A stretch of DNA of 27,500 bases, from contig NW_003125187.1 in the NCBI RefSeq assembly GCF_000003605.2, forward strand, positions 1-27,500, given 5' to 3'. Under the pieces are notes generated by a model, which was given only the letters and a program-made list of their open reading frames with translations, searched no databases and was not told the origin of the DNA. The DNA is from Saccoglossus kowalevskii (taxonomy: Eukaryota > Hemichordata > Enteropneusta > Harrimaniidae). The number at the start of each line of letters is the position of its first letter. Positions within the stretch are counted from its first letter, which is position 1. Both the position numbers and the translations under genes were made by a program. This document shows positions 1-7,189 of this stretch, piece by piece.

Positions 1-65
1 TCAACTTATGTGATGACTCCAAAATGTGTCGATCCCATTGCTATGTTAAACAGTACAACATAACA

Positions 66-147
66 GTAGTCGTGGCCGAGTGGTTAAGGCGATGGACTAG
101 AAATCCATTGGGCTCTGCCCGCGCAGGTTCGAATTCTGCCGACTACG
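66..147 (+). tRNA. tRNA-Ser-AGA: tRNA-Ser(AGA), T-stem wobble variant
   Basis: One change, n70 C to T, turns the G62-C70 pair closing the T loop into G-U and alters the second-last base of the B box. All other helices and the AGA loop are intact. Its spacer begins TCAATTTAGTG, a form also seen after 4548-4629. Confidence 0.9.
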
Positions 148-321
148 TCAATTTAGTGTATGTATACTCGAAATGCAAGTGTAGCAATAAACACAATTTC
201 TCTACTTGGCCTAATTTTGAATTATTTGAAAGTTTCATTGTTGATATCAATGTTGGCGCACATTATTTATGATTCCAAAATTTGTCTATCCCATTGCTGT
301 GTTAAACAGTACAACATAACA

Positions 322-403
322 GTAGTCGTGGCCGAGTGGTTAAGGCGATGGACTAGAAATCCATTGGGCTCTGCCCGCGTAGGTTCGAATCCTGCCGACT
401 ACG
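322..403 (+). tRNA. tRNA-Ser-AGA: tRNA-Ser(AGA), n59 C-to-T lineage
   Basis: Single change n59 C to T gives a U-G wobble in the T stem, so folding should hold. It belongs to a lineage (also 2999, 4286, 9155, 23168) that shares this change and a spacer reading GTAGCTAAAAAA, which confirms block duplication. Confidence 0.93.
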
Positions 404-583
404 TCTATTTAGGGTATGTATACTCGAAATGCAAGTGTAGCTAAAAAACACAATTTCTCTACTTGGCCTAATTTTGAATTATTTGACAGTTCCATTGTTG
501 ATATCAATGTTGGCGCACATTACTTATGTGATGACTCCAAAATGTGTCGATCCCATTGCTATGTTAAACAGTACAACATAACA

Positions 584-665
584 GTAGTCGTGGCCGAGTG
601 GTTAAGGCGATTGACTAGAAATCCATTGGGCTCTGCCCGCGCAGGTTCGAATCCTGCCGACTACG
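584..665 (+). tRNA. tRNA-Ser-AGA: tRNA-Ser(AGA), anticodon-stem mismatch
   Basis: n29 G to T replaces the central G29-C41 pair of the anticodon stem with U-C. Everything else matches consensus, including both promoter boxes, so it may be transcribed while the RNA is less stable. Confidence 0.82.
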
Positions 666-838
666 TCTATTTAGGGTATGTATACTCGAAATGCAAGTGT
701 AGCAATAAACACAATTACTCTACTTGGAATAATTTTGTATTATTTGAAAGTTTCATTGTTGATATCAATGTTGGCGCACATTATTTATGATTCCAAAATT
801 TGTCGATGCCATTGCGTGTTAAACAGTACAACATAACA

Positions 839-919
839 GTAGTTGTGGCCGATTGGTTAAAGCGATGGACTAGAAATCCATTGGGCTCTGCCCGCGCAGT
901 TGGAATCCAGCCGACTACA
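839..919 (+). pseudogene. tRNA-Ser(AGA) pseudogene with T7 run
   Basis: 81 nt. Lesions: n6 C to T, n15 G to T, n23 G to A, loss of one G of n61-62, n65 C to G (T-loop C56), n72 T to A, and discriminator G to A. B box and T loop are broken and the seryl-tRNA synthetase discriminator is lost. It shares n23 A and the missing G with 18848-18928, so the two are relatives. Confidence 0.85.
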
Positions 920-926
920 TTTTTTT
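920..926 (+). terminator. T7 run abutting the tRNA 3' end
   Basis: Seven T residues directly follow the discriminator base, a strong RNA polymerase III stop by the usual rule of four or more T. Here it follows a broken gene. Confidence 0.8.
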
Positions 927-1019
927 AGGGTATGTATACTCGAAATGCAAGTGTAGCAATAAACACAATTATATAGCCTAATTTTGAATTATTTGAAAGT
1001 TTCATTGATACACTAAACG

Positions 1020-1135
1020 TCTGTTGTTGATATCATGTGGCGCACATACTTATGTGATGATTCAAAATTGTCGATCCCATGCTGTGTAAACAGTACAACA
1101 TAGCAGTAGTCGTGCAGAGTGTAAGCGATGACTAG
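1020..1135. other. Patch of homopolymer shortening
   Basis: Across this stretch nearly every difference from the related unit at 15360-15480 is loss of one base from a run: CAATGTTGG reads CATGTGG, CATTACTT reads CATACTT, CCAAAATTTG reads CAAAATTG, GTGTTAAA reads GTGTAAA, and several GG read G inside the tRNA. The pattern stops sharply at about 1136. The left side resembles the unit at 18.8-19.05 kb, the right side the unit at 15.48 kb onward. This looks like uncorrected long-read consensus at a join, not biology. Confidence 0.75.
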
Positions 1136-1182
1136 AAATCCATTGGGCTCTGCCCGCGCAGGTTTGAATCCTGCCGACTATG
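1106..1182 (+). pseudogene. tRNA-Ser(AGA) copy with run-shortening deletions
   Basis: 77 nt. Five single-base losses fall in GG or TT pairs of the acceptor-D-anticodon 5' part. The remainder (n12 C to A, n65 C to T, n81 C to T) matches 15447-15528. As written the D arm and anticodon stem cannot form. If the losses are sequencing error, the true gene is a copy of the 15447 type. Confidence 0.75.
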
Positions 1183-1380
1183 TCTATTTAGGGTATGTAT
1201 ACTCGTAATGCAAGTGTAGCATTAAACACAATTCCCTTATATAGTCTAATTTTGAATTATTTGAAAGTTTCATTGAGACAGTAAACGTCTATTGTTCATA
1301 TCAATGTTGGCCCACATTACTTATGTGATGATTCCAAAATTCGTCGATCCCATTGCAGTGTTGAACAGGACAACATAGCA

Positions 1381-1462
1381 GTAGTCGTGGCCGAGTGGTT
1401 AAGGCGATGGACTAGAAAGCCATTGGGCTCTGCCCGCGCAGGTTCGAATCCTGCTGACTACG
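1381..1462 (+). tRNA. tRNA-Ser-AGA: tRNA-Ser(AGA), n39 G lineage
   Basis: n39 T to G breaks the A31-T39 pair closing the anticodon loop, and n75 C to T makes the last acceptor pair G-U. Same two changes in 1661, 15727, 16007 and 16287. Promoter boxes intact. Loop closure is weakened, so translation activity is uncertain. Confidence 0.8.
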
Positions 1463-1660
1463 TATATTTAGGGTATGTTTACTCGAAATGCAAGTGTAGC
1501 AATAAACACAATTTCTCTACTTGGCCTAATATTGAATTATTTGAAAGTTTCATTCAGACAGTAAACGTCTATTGTTGATATCAATGTTGGCGCACATTAC
1601 TTATGTGATGATTCCAAAATTTGTCGATCCCATTGCTGTGTTAAACATTACAACATAGCA

Positions 1661-1742
1661 GTAGTCGTGGCCGAGTGGTTAAGGCGATGGACTAGAAAGC
1701 CATTGGGCTCTGCCCGCGCAGGTTCGAATCCTGCTGACTACG
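1661..1742 (+). tRNA. tRNA-Ser-AGA: tRNA-Ser(AGA), n39 G lineage
   Basis: Same n39 G and n75 T as 1381-1462. Its upstream flank reads AACATTACAAC instead of AACAGTACAAC, a private mark shared with 16007-16088. Confidence 0.8.
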
Positions 1743-1900
1743 TCTATTTAGGGTATGTATACTCGTAATGCAAGTGTAGCATTAAACACAATTCCCTTAT
1801 ATAGTCTAATTTTGAATTATTTGAAAGTTTCATTGAGACAGTAAACGTCTATTTTTGATGTCAATGTTGGCGCACATTACTTATGTGATGATTCCAAAAT

Positions 1901-1940
1901 TTGTCGATCCCATTGCTGTGTTAAACAGTACAACATAACA
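1901..1940 (+). promoter_or_regulatory. Conserved 5' flank of the tRNA (example copy)
   Basis: The 40 nt before nearly every gene keep the order GTCGATCC, CATTGCTGTG, TTAAACAGTA, CAACATARCA. Conservation may only reflect homogenisation, but this is where a Pol III upstream element, initiation site and 5' leader would lie. No canonical TATA box is visible. Confidence 0.4.
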
Positions 1941-1947
1941 GTAGTCG

Positions 1948-1958
1948 TGGCCGAGTGG
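1948..1958 (+). promoter_or_regulatory. Pol III A box (example copy)
   Basis: TGGCCGAGTGG at n8-18 fits the A-box pattern TRGCNNAGTNGG. With the B box it forms the internal type 2 promoter bound by TFIIIC. The same element is intact in most copies; n14 and n15 changes in others fall inside it. Confidence 0.85.
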
Positions 1959-2000
1959 TTAAGGCGATGGACTAGAAATCCATTGGGCTCTGCCCGCGCA

Positions 2001-2011
2001 GGTTCGAATCC
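2001..2011 (+). promoter_or_regulatory. Pol III B box (example copy)
   Basis: GGTTCGAATCC at n61-71 matches the B-box consensus. Spacing from the A box includes the long variable arm, as expected for serine tRNA genes. Confidence 0.88.
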
Positions 2012-2089
2012 TGCCGACTACGTCTATTTAGGGTATGTATACTCGAAATGCAAGTGTAGCAATAAACGCAATTTCTCTACTTGGCCTAA

Positions 2090-2093
2090 TTTT
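2090..2093 (+). terminator. Distal TTTT, the usual first T4 after a gene (example)
   Basis: The 3' side of the gene reads GTCTATTTAGGG with only three T in a row; the first run of four is in CCTAATTTTGA, 68 nt beyond the gene. This arrangement recurs in most units (41 nt in the 228-nt units), so primary transcripts may carry long 3' trailers. Confidence 0.55.
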
Positions 2094-2115
2094 GATTTAT
2101 TTGGAAGTTTCATTG

Positions 2116-2125
2116 TTGATATCAA
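2116..2125. repeat. Conserved 10-bp palindrome TTGATATCAA (example)
   Basis: A perfect palindrome found in nearly every spacer, directly after the optional 19-nt block. A second, smaller inverted repeat (CACAT, then ATGTG) follows about 15 nt later. No function can be assigned. Confidence 0.6.
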
Positions 2126-2201
2126 TGTTGGCGCACATTATTTATGTGATGATTCAAAAATTTGTCGATCCCATTGCTGTGTACAACAGTACAACATAAC
2201 A

Positions 2202-2283
2202 GTAGTCGTGGCCGAGTGGTTATGGCGATGTACTAAAAATCCATTGGGCTCTGCCAACGCAGGTTCGAATCCAGCTGACTACG
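2202..2283 (+). pseudogene. Ser-body tRNA with AAA anticodon, stem damaged
   Basis: Loop CTAAAAA (n35 G to A) gives anticodon AAA, which would read phenylalanine UUU. Also n22 A to T, n30 G to T (U-C in the anticodon stem), n55-56 CG to AA, n72 T to A (A-A in the T stem), n75 T. Two helix mismatches make function unlikely. Twin of 4809-4890. Confidence 0.75.
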
Positions 2284-2481
2284 TGTATTTAGGGTATATA
2301 TACTCGAAATGCAAGTGTAGCAATAAACACAATTTCTCGACTTGGCCTCATTTTGAATTATTTGTCAGTTTCATTGAGACAGTAAACGTCTGTTGTTGAT
2401 ATCAATGTTGGCGCACATTACTTATGTGATGATTCCAAAATTTGTCGATCCCATTGCTGTGTTAAACAGTACAACATAACA

Positions 2482-2563
2482 GTAATCGTGGCCGAGTGGT
2501 TAAGGCGATGGACTAGAAATCCATTGGGCTCTGCCCGCGCAGGTTCGAATCCTGCCGATTACG
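2482..2563 (+). tRNA. tRNA-Ser-AGA: tRNA-Ser(AGA) with compensated acceptor pair and T7
   Basis: n4 G to A together with n78 C to T convert the fourth acceptor pair from G-C to A-T, restoring pairing that is only G-U in its relatives. Otherwise exact. Followed directly by seven T. This is the cleanest member of the T-run subfamily. Confidence 0.95.
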
Positions 2564-2570
2564 TTTTTTT
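2564..2570 (+). terminator. T7 run abutting tRNA 2482-2563
   Basis: GATTACG is followed at once by seven T and then AGGG; the run replaces CTATTTA of the usual spacer. Strong Pol III terminator. Confidence 0.9.
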
Positions 2571-2737
2571 AGGGTATGTATACTCGAAATGCAAGTGTAG
2601 CAATAAACACAATTATATAGCCTAATTTTGAATTATTTGTCAGCTTCATTGAGACAGTAAACGTCTGTTGTTGATATCAATGTTGGCGCACATTACTTTG
2701 TCGATCCCATTCCTGTGTTAAACAGGACAACATAGCA

Positions 2738-2819
2738 GTAGTCGTGGCCGAGTGGTTAAGGCGATGGACTAGAAATCCATTGGGCTCTGCCCGCGCAGGT
2801 TCGAATCCTGCCGACTACG
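2738..2819 (+). tRNA. tRNA-Ser-AGA: tRNA-Ser(AGA), exact
   Basis: Exact consensus. The flank has AACAGGACAACATAGCA and lacks the ATGTGATGATTCC stretch, a spacer form shared with 5599, 6344, 7872, 8383 and 9155. Confidence 0.98.
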
Positions 2820-2998
2820 TCTATTTAGGGTATGTATTCTCGAAATGCAAGTGTAGCAATAAACACAATTTCTCTACTTTGACTAATTTTGAATTATTTG
2901 AAAGTTTCTTTGTTGATATCAATGTTGGCGCGCATTATTTATGTGATGATTCCAAAATTTGTCGATCCCATTGCTGTGTTAAACAGTACAACATAACA

Positions 2999-3080
2999 GT
3001 AGTCGTGGCCGAGTGGTTAAGGCGATGGACTAGAAATCCATTGGGCTCTGCCCGCGTAGGTTCGAATCCTGCCGACTACG
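2999..3080 (+). tRNA. tRNA-Ser-AGA: tRNA-Ser(AGA), n59 T lineage
   Basis: Only n59 C to T (U-G in the T stem). Followed by the GCTAAAAAA spacer mark of this lineage. Confidence 0.93.
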
Positions 3081-3261
3081 TCTATTTAGGGTATGTATAC
3101 TCGAAATGCAAGTGTAGCTAAAAAAACACAATTTCTCTACTTGGCCTAATTTTGAATTATTTGACAGTTTCATTGTTGATATCAATGTTGCCGCACATTA
3201 CTTATGTGATGACTCCAAAATGTGTCGATCCCATTGCTGTGTTAAACAGTACAACATAACA

Positions 3262-3343
3262 GTAGTCGTGGCCGAGTGGTTAAGGCGATGGACTAGAAAT
3301 CCATTGGGCTCTGCCCGCGCAGGTTCGAATCCTGCCGACTACG
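3262..3343 (+). tRNA. tRNA-Ser-AGA: tRNA-Ser(AGA), exact, 228-nt unit
   Basis: Exact consensus. The spacer jumps from GTC straight to AAGTGTAGC, losing 27 nt, so the first TTTT (3384) is only 41 nt past the gene. Confidence 0.98.
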
Positions 3344-3489
3344 TCAAGTGTAGCAATAAACACAATTTCTCTACTTGGCCTAATTTTGAATTATTTGAAA
3401 GTTTCATTGTTGATATCAATGTTGGCGCACATTATTTATGATTCCAAAATTTGTCGATGCCATTGCGTGTTAAACAGTACAACGTAACA

Positions 3490-3571
3490 GTAGTCGTGGC
3501 CGATTGGTTAAGGCGATGGACTAGAAATCCATTGGGCTCTGCCCGCGCAGGTTCGAATCCTGCCGATTACG
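3490..3571 (+). tRNA. tRNA-Ser-AGA: tRNA-Ser(AGA), U15 and G4-U78 variant with T6
   Basis: n15 G to T alters the A box and the 15-48 tertiary pair; n78 C to T makes the fourth acceptor pair G-U. The same pair of changes marks 6088, 6833, 7336, 8127, 8899 and 23658. Foldable. Confidence 0.87.
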
Positions 3572-3577
3572 TTTTTT
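3572..3577 (+). terminator. T6 run abutting tRNA 3490-3571
   Basis: Six T directly after the discriminator G, then AGGG; one T shorter than most of its relatives. Confidence 0.88.
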
Positions 3578-3763
3578 AGGGTATGTATACTCGAAATGCA
3601 AGTGTAGCAATAAACACAATTATATAGCCTAATTTTGAATTATTTGTCAGTTTCAATGAGACAGTAAACGTCTGTTGTTGATATCAATGTTGGCGCACAT
3701 TACTTATGTGATGACTCCAAAATTTGTCGATCCCATTGCTGTGTTAAACAGTACAACAGATCA

Positions 3764-3845
3764 GTAGTCGTGGCCGAGTGGTTAAGGCGATGGACTAGAA
3801 ATCCATTGGGCTCTGCCCGCGCAGGTTCGAATCCTGCCGACTACG
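3764..3845 (+). tRNA. tRNA-Ser-AGA: tRNA-Ser(AGA), exact
   Basis: Exact consensus with flank ACAACAGATCAGTAG. The 3' spacer loses a different 19 nt, between CATTACTT and TGTCG. Confidence 0.98.
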
Positions 3846-4024
3846 TCTATTTAGGGTATGTATACTCGAAGTACAAGTGTAGCAATAAACACAATTTCTC
3901 TACTTGGACTTATTTTGAATTATTTGTGAGTTTCATTGAGACAGTAAACGTCTGTTGTTGATATCAATGTTGGCGCACATTACTTTGTCGATCCCATTGC
4001 TGTGTTAAACAGTACAACAGATCA

Positions 4025-4106
4025 GTAGTCGTGGCCGAGTGGTTAAGGCGATGGACTAGAAATCCATTGGGCTCTGCCCGCGCAGTTTCGAATCCTGCCG
4101 ACTACG
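4025..4106 (+). tRNA. tRNA-Ser-AGA: tRNA-Ser(AGA), B-box G62 to T
   Basis: n62 G to T destroys the near-universal G53-C61 pair (standard numbering) that closes the T loop and hits the B box. Probably weak TFIIIC binding. Same change in 4286, 7872, 8644 and 23168. Confidence 0.75.
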
Positions 4107-4285
4107 TCTATTTAGGGTATGTATACTCGAAATGCAAGTGTAGCAATAAACACAATTTCTCTACTTGGACTAATTTTGAATTATTTGAAAGTTTCATTGT
4201 TGATATCAATGTTGGCGCACATTATTTATGTGATGATTCCAAATTTTGTCGATCCCATTGCTGTGTTAAACAGTACAACATAACA

Positions 4286-4367
4286 GTAGTCGTGGCCGAG
4301 TGGTTAAGGCGATGGACTAGAAATCCATTGGGCTCTGCCCGCGTAGTTTCGAATCCTGCCGACTACG
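4286..4367 (+). tRNA. tRNA-Ser-AGA: tRNA-Ser(AGA), n59 T and n62 T
   Basis: Carries both the n59 T lineage mark and the B-box n62 T; identical T-arm state to 23168-23249, and both are followed by GCTAAAAAAC. Confidence 0.75.
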
Positions 4368-4547
4368 TCTATTTAGGGTATGTATACTCGAAATGCAAGT
4401 GTAGCTAAAAAACACAATTTCTCTACTTGGCCTAATTTTGAATTATTTGACAGTTCCATTGTTGATATCAATGTTGGCGCACATTTCTTATGTGATGACT
4501 CCAAAATGTGTCGATCCCATTGCTGTGTTAAACAGTACAACATAACA

Positions 4548-4629
4548 GTAGTCGTGGCCGAGTGGTTAAGGCGATGGACTAGAAATCCATTGGGCTCTGC
4601 CCGCGCTGGTTCGAATCCTGCCGACTACG
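4548..4629 (+). tRNA. tRNA-Ser-AGA: tRNA-Ser(AGA), T-stem U-U
   Basis: n60 A to T puts a U-U mismatch in the middle of the T stem; otherwise exact. Confidence 0.85.
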
Positions 4630-4684
4630 TCAATTTAGTGTATGTATACTCGAAATGCAAGTGTAGCAATAAACACAATTTCTC

Positions 4685-5087
4685 TACTTGGCCTAATTTT
4701 GATTTATTTGGAAGTTTCATTGTTGATATCAATGTTGGCGCACATTATTTATGTGATGATTCAAAAATTTGTCGATCCCATTGCTGTGTTCAACAGTACA
4801 ACATAACAGTAGTCGTGGCCGAGTGGTTATGGCGATGTACTAAAAATCCATTGGGCTCTGCCAACGCAGGTTCGAATCCAGCTGACTACGTGTATTTAGG
4901 GTATATATACTCGAAATGCAAGTGTAGCAATAAACACAATTTCTCGACTTGGCCTCATTTTGAATTATTTGTCAGTTTCATTGAGACAGTAAACGTCTGT
5001 TGTTGATATCAATGTTGGCGCACATTACTTATGTGATGATTCCAAAATTTGTCGATCCCATTGCTGTGTTAAACAGTACAACATAAC
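4685..5087 (+). repeat. Block duplicated from 2078-2480 (offset 2607)
   Basis: About 400 nt spanning the AAA-anticodon gene and both flanks match 2078-2480; I saw one difference (GTTCAACAG here, GTACAACAG there). Genes outside the block differ. Confidence 0.85.
4809..4890 (+). pseudogene. Ser-body tRNA with AAA anticodon, stem damaged
   Basis: Identical to 2202-2283: CTAAAAA loop, U-C at n30/n40, A-A at n60/n72, variable arm GGGCTCTGCCAAC. A block-duplicated twin. Confidence 0.75.
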
Positions 5088-5088
5088 A

Positions 5089-5170
5089 GTAGTCGTGGCC
5101 GATTGATTAAGGCGATGGACTAGAAATCCATTGGGCTCTGCCCGCGCAGGTTCGAATCCTGCCGACTACG
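5089..5170 (+). tRNA. tRNA-Ser(AGA), D-loop G lost (weak)
   Basis: n15 G to T and n18 G to A; n18 is the invariant G19 that pairs with the T loop. The A box is damaged too. Rest exact. Probably poorly functional. Confidence 0.65.
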
Positions 5171-5342
5171 TCTATTTAGGTATGTATACTCGAAATGCAA
5201 GTGTAGCAATAAACACATTTTCTCTACTTGGCCTAATTTTGAATTATTTGAAAGTTTCATTGTTGATATCAATGTTGGCGCACATTATTTATGATTCCAA
5301 AATTTGTCAATCCCATTGCGTGTTAAACAGTACAACATAACA

Positions 5343-5424
5343 GTAGTCGTGGCCGAGTGGTTAAGGCGATGGACTAGAAATCCATTGGGCTCTGCCCGCG
5401 CAGGTTCGAATCCTGCCGATTACG
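5343..5424 (+). tRNA. tRNA-Ser-AGA: tRNA-Ser(AGA), G4-U78, with T7
   Basis: Only n78 C to T (G-U in the acceptor stem); A box is consensus, unlike most T-run relatives. Confidence 0.93.
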
Positions 5425-5431
5425 TTTTTTT
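5425..5431 (+). terminator. T7 run abutting tRNA 5343-5424
   Basis: Seven T immediately after GATTACG, then AGGG. Confidence 0.9.
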
Positions 5432-5598
5432 AGGGTATGTATACTCGAAATGCAAGTGTAGCAATAAACACAATTATATAGCCTAATTTTGAATTATTTG
5501 TCAGTTTCATTGAGACAGTAAACGTCTGTTGTTGATATCAATGTTGGCGCACATTACTTTGTCGATCCCATTGCTGTGTTAAACAGGACAACATAGCA

Positions 5599-5680
5599 GT
5601 AGTCGTGGCCGAGTGGTTAAGGCGATGGACTAGAAATCCATTGGGCTCTGCCCGCGCAGGTTCGAATCCTGCCAACTACG
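5599..5680 (+). tRNA. tRNA-Ser-AGA: tRNA-Ser(AGA), acceptor C-A mismatch
   Basis: n76 G to A gives C6-A76 in the acceptor stem. First member of the 745-nt repeat. Confidence 0.83.
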
Positions 5681-5859
5681 TCTATTTAGGGTATGTATAC
5701 TCGAAATGCAAGTGTAGCAATAAACACAATTTCTCTACTTTGACTAATTTTGAATTATTTGACAGTTTCATTGTTGATATCAATGTTGGCGCACATTACT
5801 TATGTGATGACTCCAAAATGTGTCGATCCCATTGCTGTGTTAAACAGTACAACATAACA

Positions 5860-5941
5860 GTAGTCGTGGCCGAGTGGTTAAGGCGATGGACTAGAAATCC
5901 ATTGGGCTCTGCCCGCGCAGGTTCGAATCCTGCCGACTACG
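5860..5941 (+). tRNA. tRNA-Ser-AGA: tRNA-Ser(AGA), exact, 228-nt unit
   Basis: Exact consensus with the 27-nt shortened 3' spacer (GTCAAGTG). Confidence 0.98.
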
Positions 5942-6087
5942 TCAAGTGTAGCAATAAACACAATTTCTCTACTTGGCCTAATTTTGAATTATTTGAAAGT
6001 TTCATTGTTGATATCAATGTTGGCGCACATTATTTATGATTCCAAAATTTGTCGATGCCATTGCGTGTTAAACAGTACAACGTAACA

Positions 6088-6169
6088 GTAGTCGTGGCCG
6101 ATTGGTTAAGGCGATGGACTAGAAATCCATTGGGCTCTGCCCGCGCAGGTTCGAATCCTGCCGATTACG
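6088..6169 (+). tRNA. tRNA-Ser-AGA: tRNA-Ser(AGA), U15 and G4-U78, with T7
   Basis: n15 T and n78 T. The upstream flank reads GTACAACGTAACAG, a mark of this group. Confidence 0.87.
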
Positions 6170-6176
6170 TTTTTTT
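6170..6176 (+). terminator. T7 run abutting tRNA 6088-6169
   Basis: Seven T directly after the gene. Confidence 0.9.
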
Positions 6177-6343
6177 AGGGTATGTATACTCGAAATGCAA
6201 GTGTAGCAATAAACACAATTATATAGCCTAATTTTGAATTATTTGTCAGTTTCATTGAGACAGTAAACGTCTGTTGTTGATATCAATGTTGGCGCACATT
6301 ACTTTGTCGATCCCATTGCTGTGTTAAACAGGACAACATAGCA

Positions 6344-6425
6344 GTAGTCGTGGCCGAGTGGTTAAGGCGATGGACTAGAAATCCATTGGGCTCTGCCCGC
6401 GCAGGTTCGAATCCTGCCAACTACG
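6344..6425 (+). tRNA. tRNA-Ser-AGA: tRNA-Ser(AGA), acceptor C-A mismatch
   Basis: n76 G to A; the 745-nt-offset twin of 5599-5680. Confidence 0.83.
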
Positions 6426-6604
6426 TCTATTTAGGGTATGTATACTCGAAATGCAAGTGTAGCAATAAACACAATTTCTCTACTTTGACTAATTTTGAAT
6501 TATTTGACAGTTTCATTGTTGATATCAATGTTGGCGCACATTACTTATGTGATGACTCCAAAATGTGTCGATCCCATTGCTGTGTTAAACAGTACAACAT
6601 AACA

Positions 6605-6686
6605 GTAGTCGTGGCCGAGTGGTTAAGGCGATGGACTAGAAATCCATTGGGCTCTGCCCGCGCAGGTTCGAATCCTGCCGACTACG
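6605..6686 (+). tRNA. tRNA-Ser-AGA: tRNA-Ser(AGA), exact, 228-nt unit
   Basis: Exact consensus; twin of 5860-5941, same shortened spacer. Confidence 0.98.
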
Positions 6687-6832
6687 TCAAGTGTAGCAAT
6701 AAACACAATTTCTCTACTTGGCCTAATTTTGAATTATTTGAAAGTTTCATTGTTGATATCAATGTTGGCGCACATTATTTATGATTCCAAAATTTGTCGA
6801 TGCCATTGCGTGTTAAACAGTACAACGTAACA

Positions 6833-6914
6833 GTAGTCGTGGCCGATTGGTTAAGGCGATGGACTAGAAATCCATTGGGCTCTGCCCGCGCAGGTTCGAA
6901 TCCTGCCGATTACG
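6833..6914 (+). tRNA. tRNA-Ser-AGA: tRNA-Ser(AGA), U15 and G4-U78, with T7
   Basis: Twin of 6088-6169. The repeat identity ends in its 3' spacer near 7048. Confidence 0.87.
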
Positions 6915-6921
6915 TTTTTTT
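6915..6921 (+). terminator. T7 run abutting tRNA 6833-6914
   Basis: Seven T directly after the gene. Confidence 0.9.
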
Positions 6922-7107
6922 AGGGTATGTATACTCGAAATGCAAGTGTAGCAATAAACACAATTATATAGCCTAATTTTGAATTATTTGTCAGTTTCAT
7001 TGAGACAGTAAACGTCTGTTGTTGATATCAATGTTGGCGCACATTACTTATGTGATGACTCCAAAATGTGTCGATCCCATTGCTGTGTTAAACAGTACAA
7101 CATAACA

Positions 7108-7189
7108 GTAGTCGTGGCCGAGTGGTTAAGGCGATAGACTAGAAATCCATTGGGCTCTGCCCGCGCAGGTTCGAATCCTGCCGACTACG
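7108..7189 (+). tRNA. tRNA-Ser-AGA: tRNA-Ser(AGA), anticodon-stem A-C
   Basis: n29 G to A yields A-C at the centre of the anticodon stem. Sits in a 228-nt unit, otherwise like 6605-6686. Confidence 0.82.

Larger units (their letters stand above)
1136..1850 (+). repeat. Segment duplicated at 15482-16196 (offset 14346)
   Basis: Reading the two stretches side by side I see no difference over about 715 nt, including private changes such as GTTCATATC, GGCCCAC, TTCGTCG, GTTGAACAGG and the n39 G genes. Identity ends at about 1851, where this copy reads CTATTTTTGATG. Confidence 0.88.
1941..2022 (+). tRNA. tRNA-Ser-AGA: tRNA-Ser(AGA), exact consensus (reference copy)
   Basis: Exact copy, used here as the type. 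It would carry serine to UCU codons and, after deamination of A34 to inosine, to UCC and UCA. Acceptor n1-7 pairs with n75-81 without mismatch; D stem n10-12 with n23-25; anticodon stem n27-31 (ATGGA) with n39-43 (TCCAT); loop n32-38 CTAGAAA has U33 and purine 37; variable arm n45-48 with n52-55; T stem n58-62 with n70-74; loop TTCGAAT; discriminator G82. Long variable arm plus G discriminator are the serine identity elements in eukaryotes. No intron and no encoded CCA. The next TTTT lies 68 nt downstream. Confidence 0.98.
5360..7048 (+). repeat. 745-nt higher-order repeat, two copies
   Basis: Sequence at 5360-6303 recurs at 6105-7048 with offset 745 and no difference that I noticed. The repeated trio is 261 nt (gene with n76 A), 228 nt (exact gene, 27-nt spacer deletion) and 256 nt (U15 gene with T7). 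A related but not identical order occurs at 2738-3763. Confidence 0.88.

Noticed and set aside
2116-2125. TTGATATCAA as a specific transcription-factor site
   Set aside because: Kept as a conserved palindrome only; no family can be named from 10 nt, and conservation may reflect homogenisation.
4380-5006. 208-codon reading frame crossing three repeat units
   Set aside because: Same artefact: it runs through two complete tRNA genes whose sequence is explained by RNA structure.
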